Position numbers and translations under genes: made by a program. Of a DNA stretch of 64,000 bases, positions 41,785 through 50,300 are shown piece after piece. The stretch comes from Bacillota bacterium (GTDB taxonomy: Bacteria; Bacillota; Bacilli; Paenibacillales; NBRC-103111), in assembly GCA_023393235.1 (NCBI GenBank), contig JAEWMH010000081.1:23590-87589 (forward strand), in the 5' to 3' direction. The notes beneath the pieces are model-generated. The model was not told the DNA's origin, made no database searches, and saw nothing but the letters and a program-made list of their open reading frames with translations. Every line of letters begins with the position of its first letter. The stretch's first letter is position 1.

Positions 41785-41950
41785 AGGGTGTGTATGGAAA
41801 CTCCGAGGGGAGCAGATTTTAACGAATTTTCGTTCCAGGCAAGGCACTTTTGTGAAGGCGTACCGGGGGTACGGCAAGCAAAAGTAACGATAGCTCGGGG
41901 CGAAAAGGCGGTGAAATATGCCCTCAAGCGGGTTTGCATACACGCCCTAG
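41783..41950 (+). repeat. Long-hairpin intergenic element, copy 1
   Basis: An element of about 168 bp has imperfect terminal inverted repeats (GGGTGTGTATGGAAAC at the left, GTTTGCATACACGCCC at the right) and an inner hairpin CTTTTG...GCGTACC/GGTACG...CAAAAG. The middle is nearly the same as that of 58788-58951. The gene-free region 41433-42020 otherwise holds a possible 27-residue frame and nothing else I can identify. Confidence 0.8.
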
Positions 41951-42020
41951 TATAGCATAGGTCTTCCGCCAGGGGCGAGGGACTTTAGTGGCGATTGCTG
42001 TCAGAGCCATGAACAAACTG

Positions 42021-43616
42021 TTACGATCCGTCGTCTCTTCCCGATTTCCTTCGGTATTCCCCAGGAGAGAGCCCGGTGAGCTTCTTGAAGACCTTACTGA
42101 AGTATTTCTCATCCTGATAACCGACTTGGAGGGCGATCCGGCTCAGGCGGAAGTCGGGATTCAATAAAAGCAGCTTGGATTTTTCGATGCGGATGCGGGC
42201 GATATAGTCGGACAGATTTTCCTTAAACTCCTGCTTGAATTTACGGGAGATGTATTCCCGGCTGAGATAGAAGCGGTCGGCAATGTCCTGCAGCGAAATA
42301 TCCTCCTCGGCATGCTCCCGCAGATAATGGGCGATTTCGTAGATGATGTGCCGGTCCTCCCGCAGCTGCCGGGTATTCAGGTCCGCAAGCATCAGCAGCT
42401 GCTCCATCATCCGCTGCTCCCATACAGACAAGGACAGGGTCCCGTCCGCCTCCAGGGGAAGGCCGGGCTCCGGCACCTCAGTGCCGCCTATAGCCCAGCG
42501 TGCCTGGAACAAAGCGAACTCCTGCTTCCACAGCTCCAGATGGTCTACGGTAATCCGGTCCCACCGGCGGATATCCCCGAAGAGCTTGCCGGCCGCTGCC
42601 GCCATCTGCCCCTCGTGGGCGCTTTGGACGGCGAGCCGCAGCTCCTCCTCATACTCCCGGAAGGGGAGCGGACGGAAAGCGGGCTCCTGGCCGGTCTGGG
42701 TCTCGTGAATCCACCCGTTGCGGAGAAGCAGATTGCGGCTGCGCAGAGCGTGAATCGCATCCCGGTAAGCGTTGGCCGTGCCAAGGGGAAAAGGGGCGGT
42801 TCCGCTGAGCCCCATATCGAAGCTGCCGCCCAGGGTCTGGCGGATGCCGCTTGCGATGCGCCGGACCAGCTCCCCGGCGTTAGCGGTGTGCCTCCAGATC
42901 AGCAGCACAATGGTACCGGTGCCGTCCCCGTGGCGGAAGGCGTAGCCGGTTTTGTCCCGGCCCAGGTATTCATTGCAGATGTTCAGCAGTGAAAAATAGA
43001 GCAAATCCGTGCCGGAGGCGAACTTCCGGCGGATAACCGGCGGAATGTCCGCCAGTCCGATTACGCCTACCCGGCATTCTTGGATTTCCGGGGAATAACC
43101 CAAGTCACGGATAAGACTGTCCTTCAGCTTTCCGTAATAGGAGGTATCGTCCAGCAGATTGGACAGCATCCGCTCCCAATAAACCGGCTTGATCTGATTA
43201 ACCTCCATATGCTGCTCCTGGAGCCGCCGCTCCGTCTCCGCCTCCAGCCGGCAGCTGTCTACCGCCTTTTGGATGGCCTCCCCCAGCTCTGCCGGATCGA
43301 TGGGCTTCAGTAGATAGTCCAGCCCCCCGTATTTCACTGCTGTGCGTACCAGCTCAAAATCATCATGGCCGCTGATCACAATCACCTTGGTCCGGGGGGA
43401 ATGGGTTTTGATCCACTCCAGCAGCCCGGTGCCGCCCATGCCCGGCATCAGCATATCGGTAAACACCAGATCCGGCTGAAGCCCGGGGATAAGCCGGACG
43501 GCCGTTTCCCCGTCCTCTGCCTCCTCCAGACTGGTAACGCCGAAGGACGGCCAGTCCGCCAGCAGGCGGATAGCGCTCCTCACATGCTTTTCATCATCCA
43601 CGATCAATGCCCTCAT
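42021..43616 (-). CDS. YesN-type response regulator, AraC-family output
   Basis: This complete 531-residue regulator has a receiver domain with phospho-acceptor Asp54 (VFTDMLMPGMGG) and Lys104 (LLKPIDP), a long middle region of about 300 residues, and a C-terminal AraC double helix-turn-helix (ISLQDIADRFYLSREYISRK, IALQVGYQDEKYFSKVFKKL, SPGEYRR). Its start overlaps the 3' end of the kinase gene by 23 bases. It probably controls the divergent ABC transporter operon from 45578. Confidence 0.92.
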   Translation of the reverse strand: MRALIVDDEKHVRSAIRLLADWPSFGVTSLEEAEDGETAVRLIPGLQPDLVFTDMLMPGMGGTGLLEWIKTHSPRTKVIVISGHDDFELVRTAVKYGGLDYLLKPIDPAELGEAIQKAVDSCRLEAETERRLQEQHMEVNQIKPVYWERMLSNLLDDTSYYGKLKDSLIRDLGYSPEIQECRVGVIGLADIPPVIRRKFASGTDLLYFSLLNICNEYLGRDKTGYAFRHGDGTGTIVLLIWRHTANAGELVRRIASGIRQTLGGSFDMGLSGTAPFPLGTANAYRDAIHALRSRNLLLRNGWIHETQTGQEPAFRPLPFREYEEELRLAVQSAHEGQMAAAAGKLFGDIRRWDRITVDHLELWKQEFALFQARWAIGGTEVPEPGLPLEADGTLSLSVWEQRMMEQLLMLADLNTRQLREDRHIIYEIAHYLREHAEEDISLQDIADRFYLSREYISRKFKQEFKENLSDYIARIRIEKSKLLLLNPDFRLSRIALQVGYQDEKYFSKVFKKLTGLSPGEYRRKSGRDDGS

Positions 43617-45408
43617 GGTTCAGGCCTCCTTCTTTCAGGGGGATGTACAGCTCTACTCTCAGTCCGCCACCCTCTGGAGATTCCACCCTCAGCTCCGCCA
43701 GCGGATTGTAATACAGCCGGATGCGGGCGATTACGTTTAAGAGGCCGATGCCCCCGTCCTCCCCGCTTCCGCCAGAGGGTCCTTGCCGGAGCTTCTCCCG
43801 GAGCATCGCCAGCTCCGGGGCAGACATACCCTTGCCGTCGTCGGCTACCTCGATGCGCAGCTCCTCCTCCGGGGACAGGCTTGCGGCGATGCGGATACGC
43901 CCTCCGGCGGTGGAGTCGTAGCCGTGCTTGAAATAATTCTCCACCAGCGGCTGCAGAGTCATCTTGGGCACGGGAATGGCCAAAACCTCAGGTTCGGCTT
44001 CCAGCTCCACCTGCAGCCTCCCATCGAAGCGCTGCTGCTGCAGCTCCAGATACCCTTTGACATAATCGATCTCCTGCTGCAGAGGGACGATGGTTTTATC
44101 CGTATTCATCTGGTAGCGCATCATTTTCCCCAAGGAGGCAATCAGGGTATAGATCCGGTTCTCCCCGTGCTGAAGCGCCAGGGTGCCGATAGACTGGAGA
44201 GCGTTATTAAGAAAATGGGGATTGATCTGGGCTTGAAGCGCTTTCAACTCGTTGGTCCGGTTGGCCAGCTTGAGGGCATATTCCCGCAGGATCATGTCAT
44301 TCAAGGTTTGCATCATAACCCGGAAGCGGCGGGCCAAAACACCGATCTCATCCGTGCTTTTGGAGTCGATTTCCACATGAAGCTGTCCGGCCTGAATTTT
44401 GTTGACGGCGGCGGTTAGTGCCTGAATGGGTGCTGTGAAGCGGATAGAGATGATAACCGTCGCCACGATGACGATCACCAAAAACAGGGTGTACACCCCG
44501 GCATTGATCCGGGTCAGATCCCGGGCATCCTTGTACAGGTGGCTGTAGGGGATTTGCTTGACGATGGTCCAGTTCATGTAGGAAGCCTCCATACGCTGGT
44601 AGATGGTCATGCCGCTGTTGGCCCCATCCTTCCACTCGAAGCTGCCTTCTTCTCCGGTAAGCTGCCCGAGCCAGCCGTATTGCGGGATGATTCCCCATTC
44701 GGCTTCGTTTTTGCTGTAGATAATCGTCCCGTTTTCGTCCAAAATATACAAATTTTCATAGTCGCGGTTATAAAGCTGCGCACAGATTTTTTCAAAAAAA
44801 TCCAGCCGCAGATCCACCGACAATAACCCCAGCTCTTGGGTGGAGGGCACATTATAGAAGGGGCGGTGCAGGGTGAGCACCGGATAGGGCTCATTCTTCG
44901 GGAAATAGCTGACCCCGTAGTCATGAGACAGATGGGTCGCTTCCGTGTAGGATTGATATCCGTTGAAGGAGCGTGTCGGCACCGTATGCGGCGGGGATTC
45001 CCGGGAGGAGCTGGTTAACCGGCCGTTTACATACAAAAAATGCTCCTTGGACGCATACAGATCCAGATGCACCTGGGCTACCTCGCCGATGGACCGGCTT
45101 ACCAGCTGAATGGAACGCAGCAGGTCGTTGCGCTGTTCGATGCTTCCGTGATAGCCGCTTTGGAGAATGCCGAAGACCTGATAATCTCTGTAAGCGCTTA
45201 ATGTTGCTTGATCAACGATGCCCAGATAATACATCAGATTGGTTTTCCCTTGGAAGATCAAGTGGCTATTCTGCTGGACGGCGTTTGTTTTGATGGTTTC
45301 CTTATTGGAGGAGTAGGTAATGAGGATGGAGGTGGCAATGGGAATAATGGTGGCGATGAGCATAAACAGAATCAGCTTGTTGCGGATGCTTCCCTTGATC
45401 CGGTTCAC
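43594..45408 (-). CDS. YesM-type sensor histidine kinase
   Basis: This 604-residue kinase has transmembrane helices at about 13-33 and 290-312 around a Cache-like sensor, a HAMP segment (TAPIQALTAAVNKIQAGQL), the His_kinase domain with His398 in LQAQINPHFLNNALQS, and the ATPase motifs LVENYFKHG, VADDGKGM and GGIGLLNV. I chose GTG 45408 (VNRIKGSIRNKL), nine bases after GGAAGGAG. It is transcribed divergently from the transporter genes and forms an operon with the regulator. Confidence 0.92.
   Translation of the reverse strand: MNRIKGSIRNKLILFMLIATIIPIATSILITYSSNKETIKTNAVQQNSHLIFQGKTNLMYYLGIVDQATLSAYRDYQVFGILQSGYHGSIEQRNDLLRSIQLVSRSIGEVAQVHLDLYASKEHFLYVNGRLTSSSRESPPHTVPTRSFNGYQSYTEATHLSHDYGVSYFPKNEPYPVLTLHRPFYNVPSTQELGLLSVDLRLDFFEKICAQLYNRDYENLYILDENGTIIYSKNEAEWGIIPQYGWLGQLTGEEGSFEWKDGANSGMTIYQRMEASYMNWTIVKQIPYSHLYKDARDLTRINAGVYTLFLVIVIVATVIISIRFTAPIQALTAAVNKIQAGQLHVEIDSKSTDEIGVLARRFRVMMQTLNDMILREYALKLANRTNELKALQAQINPHFLNNALQSIGTLALQHGENRIYTLIASLGKMMRYQMNTDKTIVPLQQEIDYVKGYLELQQQRFDGRLQVELEAEPEVLAIPVPKMTLQPLVENYFKHGYDSTAGGRIRIAASLSPEEELRIEVADDGKGMSAPELAMLREKLRQGPSGGSGEDGGIGLLNVIARIRLYYNPLAELRVESPEGGGLRVELYIPLKEGGLNHEGIDRG
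45189..45202. promoter_or_regulatory. Candidate cre (CcpA) site
   Basis: TGTAAGCGCTTAAT matches the catabolite-responsive element consensus TGWAARCGYTWNCW with one mismatch. It lies inside the kinase coding region, about 210 bases after its start. Internal cre sites are known to act as roadblocks, but this one is unproven. Confidence 0.4.
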
Positions 45409-45577
45409 AGGGGCATGCTCCTTCCATAGGGGGAAACAGGTCAATATCTTACACTTTTCTGGTCATCTGGCAATGTGTCCTTCCGCTTCACCTGACTTTA
45501 TACTTAGTGTACAGGGAACCTCCCGCACAGTAAAGCGTGATATGAGGAGGCGGATCAACGAAAGGAGACAACGGAAC

Positions 45578-46525
45578 ATGGCAAATGGTCAACGGGAAGG
45601 AGCCCTGGTTTCTACCGGACCGGCCGTGCAGGCAGCGGCCAAAAAAAGAACCGGAGGCTGGGGGGAGTGGGGGGTCCAGCTGGTTTTTGTAGGACCGGCG
45701 CTTTTATTTTTTATCGTCATTGTATTGATCCCTTTTTTTCTGGGGATGGTCTATTCCTTTACGGACTGGAGCGGAGTGAACTCTACCATGTCATGGGTGG
45801 GGCTGGATAATTTCCGCCAGATTTTCACCACGGGTGCGGCCTTCTGGAGGGCGTTTTCCTTCACGGCGCGCTTTTCCGTGTGCAGCGTAATGCTGACGAA
45901 TGTGGTGGCCTTCGGCTTGGCCCTGCTGCTGACCCGGCCGCTCAAAACCCGGAATATTCTGCGCACCGTCTTTTTTCTGCCGAATGTAATCGGGGGCTTG
46001 CTGCTGGGGTTTATCTGGCAGTTTATCTTTATCCGGGGCTTCGCATCCATCGGCGCCTCCACGGGGATCGGGTTTTTCGAGCTGCCTTGGCTGGGGGACG
46101 AACGGACCGCATTCTGGGGCATTCTGATCGTAAGCGTCTGGCAGGGGGCGGGGTATCTGATGATCATCTACATCGCTGGGCTGGTCAATATTCCCTCCGA
46201 GCTTATGGAGGCGGCCCGGATCGACGGCGCCACCTTCCGGGATACACTCCGGCATATTATTCTGCCTCTGATCATGCCGGCGGTAACCGTATGTCTGTTT
46301 CTGGCTATCTCTTGGGCATTCAAGATGTTTGATTTGAACATGTCGTTGACCAAAGGGGGGCCTTTCCGGTCCACCGAATCCATCGCGCTTAATATTTATG
46401 CCGAGGCCTTCCAAAACAACCGTTATGGCTTGGGCACGGCCAAGGCGCTATTGTTCTTCATAGGCACAGCAGCCATTACCGGGCTGCAGGTCTTTCTGAC
46501 GAAGCGCAAGGAGGTGGAGGCGTAA
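45578..46525 (+). CDS. Sugar ABC transporter permease (UgpA/MsmF type)
   Basis: This 315-residue membrane protein has six hydrophobic helices and the inner-membrane-complex signature EAARIDGATFRDTLRHIILP that contacts the ATPase. ATG 45578 follows AAAGGAG; the frame is open further upstream but without a start site and into the divergent promoter region. It ends one base into the next permease gene. No ATPase gene is present, so a shared MsmX-type ATPase encoded elsewhere is likely. Confidence 0.93.
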   Translation: MANGQREGALVSTGPAVQAAAKKRTGGWGEWGVQLVFVGPALLFFIVIVLIPFFLGMVYSFTDWSGVNSTMSWVGLDNFRQIFTTGAAFWRAFSFTARFSVCSVMLTNVVAFGLALLLTRPLKTRNILRTVFFLPNVIGGLLLGFIWQFIFIRGFASIGASTGIGFFELPWLGDERTAFWGILIVSVWQGAGYLMIIYIAGLVNIPSELMEAARIDGATFRDTLRHIILPLIMPAVTVCLFLAISWAFKMFDLNMSLTKGGPFRSTESIALNIYAEAFQNNRYGLGTAKALLFFIGTAAITGLQVFLTKRKEVEA

Positions 46526-47361
46526 TGCGCAGCACCCGTTCGTACAATCTGCAGGTCCTGGCAGCCGAATGCCTTGCCGTTGCCGTGGGCCTGCTGTTCC
46601 TGACTCCCTTCTACTTTGTGGTGATCAATTCCCTCAAGAGCTTCGGGGATCTGCTCACCGACTCCGCCGGCTGGCCCCGGTCCTGGCATCCCGGCAATTA
46701 TGCCAGAGCCTGGGAGCTTTTGCGGTTCCCCAGGGTATTCGGCAATTCGCTCATCATCACGGTTATCGCCAATGCCGGTCTGGTGGTAATCAGCGCCATG
46801 GCGGCGCACCGGATTGTCCGCAGGAACACCCGCTTTAACAAAACCGTGTTCGGATTATTCGTGGCTTCCATGATCATTCCCTTCCAATCCATCATGATTC
46901 CGCTGGTGAAGGTGGTCAGCACGTTAGGCATTCAGAACAGCTACGTGGGGATTATCATTTGTTACTTCGGCTTCGGCACCATGATGTCCGTGTTCCTGTA
47001 CCACGGGTACATTAAGTCCATCCCGGCGGAAATCGAGGAATCGGCGGTGGTGGACGGCTGCTCGGCTTATGGCGTGTTCTGGCGGATCGTATTCCCGCTG
47101 CTGAAGCCCATGACCGTGACTGTGCTGCTGCTGAACAGCCTGTGGATCTGGAATGACTTTCTCCTGCCCCTGCTGATCCTGAACAGTCCCGGGCTGCGGA
47201 CCATTCCGCTGGCGGCAAGCTCTTTTTTTGCCCAATATACCAAGCAGTGGGATCTGGGGCTGGCTTCTCTGGTGCTGGGCGTCATTCCCATCATCATTTT
47301 CTTCCTGTCCATGCAGAAGCATATTATCGAAGGAATTACAGCCGGGTCAGTCAAGGGATAA
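46525..47361 (+). CDS. Sugar ABC transporter permease (UgpE/MsmG type)
   Basis: This 278-residue membrane protein has six helices and the EAA-loop EESAVVDGCSAYGVFWRIVFP. Its ATG overlaps the previous stop (TAATG), so the two permeases are translationally coupled and would form a heterodimer. It ends KHIIEGITAGSVKG, typical of CUT1 permeases. Confidence 0.94.
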   Translation: MRSTRSYNLQVLAAECLAVAVGLLFLTPFYFVVINSLKSFGDLLTDSAGWPRSWHPGNYARAWELLRFPRVFGNSLIITVIANAGLVVISAMAAHRIVRRNTRFNKTVFGLFVASMIIPFQSIMIPLVKVVSTLGIQNSYVGIIICYFGFGTMMSVFLYHGYIKSIPAEIEESAVVDGCSAYGVFWRIVFPLLKPMTVTVLLLNSLWIWNDFLLPLLILNSPGLRTIPLAASSFFAQYTKQWDLGLASLVLGVIPIIIFFLSMQKHIIEGITAGSVKG

Positions 47362-47395
47362 CCATCATCCGATTCATAAGGAGGAAATTGCTGCA

Positions 47396-50300
47396 ATGAG
47401 GAAAAAAAGCTTCATCCTGCTGCCCTTGGCGGTTATGCTTGTTCTATTCCTGACGGCCACCGCCTTCGCAGATGCCACATCCCACTATCTGAACCCGCTG
47501 ATGAAGGGGGCGGACCCGACCATCGCCAGGGCGGCGGACGGCTATTATTATTCGGCTGCCAGTGACGGCAACATTACATTGAAGCGGCATGAAACCATTC
47601 TCGGGGTGGCCACCGCCAAAAGCAGGGTCGTCTGGGAAAGGCCGAAGGATTTCGGTTATGTGTGGGGACCCTACATCTACCGGCTGGATGGCAAGTGGTA
47701 TATCTATTTCGCCTCCGGCCCGGAGAAAAGCTTCGGGTTCGGACACCCCAGCTCCTATGTGCTGGAGAATGATTCCCCCGACCCGTTTGAAGGGACATGG
47801 ACGCTGAAGGGGGGCTCCTCCAATGCCGACGAGGACGGGCAGCTTACATATAAGCAGGGGCTGCTCAACACGGAGGGCTACGGCCTGGCCTGCGGCATTG
47901 TCATCATTAATGGGCAGCGCTATTTTACCTACACCAAATACTACTATTATCACGACCCGGTCACTGGGAAAACCTGGTTCGATGAATGTCCCACCATTGT
48001 TAAAATGAAAAGCCCGTGGGAGCTGGAGGGCAAGGAGGTCACCCTGGCCAGGCCGGCATATGATTGGGAAAAACACGGCGCCAACATCAACGAAGGCGCT
48101 GCAGTTGTGGAACGCAACGGCAAGGTATATTTCGCTTATTCAGTGAGCAGCTTTATGAACGATAACTATGCTGTGGGCGTTTCCGTAGCTGATCTGTCCT
48201 CGGATATTATGAACGAAGCGTCCTGGACGAAGTATCCGCAGCCGGCGATGAAACGGTCCGATGAAAACAGCTCTTATGGACCTGGCTCGCCCTTGTTCCT
48301 GAAGTCGGAGGATGGCACGGAGGATTGGATTCTCTATCATGGCATCCCGACTCACGGGCAGGGCGGGGGGAACCGGGGAATCAGAGCCCAACGTATCAAT
48401 TGGGATGACAGCGATTTCATTAATTTGGGCATCCCGTCCAATCCCGGCACCGTGCTGGGCAGACCGTCGGGCGAGGAAAAAAGCGAGGTGTATGAAGCGG
48501 AGGAAGCCCAATTATCCGGCGCTGCCAAGGTTACGGGGAGCAGCCTGTATGCTTCTGATGCCCGGTATGTGAAATACAGCAGCGGCAAGGACAGCGATTA
48601 TGCGGAATTTACGGTCAACACGGAATCGGAAGGGGCCTACTCCCTGGATTTCCGCTATAACAACAATACGGCAGGTCCGGTCAGTATGCAGCTGGCTGTC
48701 AACCAGGAGAGCCGGGGCACCGTTTCCTTTCCCTCCAATGCGGGTTCGGCAAGCAATTTCGATAACAAAACCGTTCACAATATCCGGCTTAGCGCCGGGG
48801 CCAACCGAGTCCGTCTTTCCGGCAAAAGCGACTTGGCGCTGGACGCCCTGATTCTCAAAAAAAGCGCGCTGTTTGAAGCGGAAAATGCGGAGCTGTCCGG
48901 AAATGCGAAAACGGATACCGACCATCCGGGGTACAGCGGAACGGGTTTTGTCGGAGGGCTGTGGATTGGGGAATCGGCGGTTTCCTTCAAGGTGAATGCC
49001 GCCCATGCCGGCAGCTATTCCGTCAAGCTGGCCTACAGCTTGGGTTTTGCCGACGACAGAACCCTGAGCATGTATGTGAATGGGACCAAGATCAAACAAG
49101 TGGATTTTTTCAGTTTGAAAAGCTGGGATAAATGGGCGGACCGGTACGACAATGTTTTCTTGAAGGAAGGGGAAAACGTCATTATGTACCGGTATGACCA
49201 AGGAGATACAGGTAATGTAAACCTGGATTACATCACGGTTACCGAAGCCGCTACCTGGACATATGAGGCCGAATACGCCAAAACCACAGGCGCCAAGGAT
49301 GCCAAGGTGGTGAAGGCCAAGGAGGGCAATACGGGAATCGGGTATGTGAACGGTCTGGCCAGAACGGGCTCCTCGGTGGAATTCGCTGTGGAGACGGAGC
49401 ATGCGGCAGACTACGACGTTAAGCTCCGTTACGCGAAGGAAGGGGCAGACAAAACGCTGGCTTTGTATGTGAATGGCGCATATGCCCGGGATGTGGTCTT
49501 GACCCCCACGGGAGGCGCTGCGGTGTGGAAGGAGCAGGTAGTGACAGTGCCCCTGGGCAAGGGCAAAAACATCATCACCTACAGAAGCGAGACGGAGACC
49601 GGGGATGTGGTCAATCTGGACAACATCCATCTGAATAAACGTACGCCTAGGAAGTATCAGGCCGAGAATGCAGACCGTTCCGACAACCTGAAGGTGGCCC
49701 GGGATCATTTATGGTATGACGGCAACGGGTTTGTGGGGGGATTTGAGGAGGAGGGGGACTCTCTCCGGTTTGAGGTCAATGTCCCCTATACAGCGGATTA
49801 CACCTCTACCCTGCGGTATTCCGGCGCCCAGGCAGCCAATATCAAAATGACGCTGTATGTGAATGAAAACCGGATCAAGCAGGTTGCTTTGCCTCCAACA
49901 GCCAACTGGGATACCTGGGCGGATGCAACAGAGACGGTGCACCTGAAGGCCGGGAGGAATATCATCGAATTCATCCGGGAAGGGGAGGACACCGGACGCT
50001 TCAACATCGACAGCTTGACCCTCGATAAGTTCGCGGGCGGATTCATGAGCTCCTCGGCGAAGAAGATCACCCCTGAAACCATGGTGAAGATCCAACCGAA
50101 GCATAGCGGCAAATCCCTGGACGTGGACAGGGTATCCAGCGATCCGGGGGCGGTAATTAACCAATGGGCAAATGGCGACGGCAATAACCAGCTGTGGCGG
50201 TTTTTGGATCTTGGAACCGGTTTTTACCAGATCACCTCGGTGCAAAGCGGCCATGCCATCGACCTGAAGGCCGGTTCCGCCATCGGCCAAATCTGCCAGA

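Noticed and set aside
41741..41950. CRISPR-like or transposase-bearing element
   Set aside because: There are no regularly spaced identical repeats with spacers and no transposase frame; the structure is one long hairpin with a partial duplicate.
45320..45577. N-terminal extension of the first sugar permease
   Set aside because: It overlaps the divergent kinase gene start and promoter region; AAAGGAG directly supports ATG 45578.
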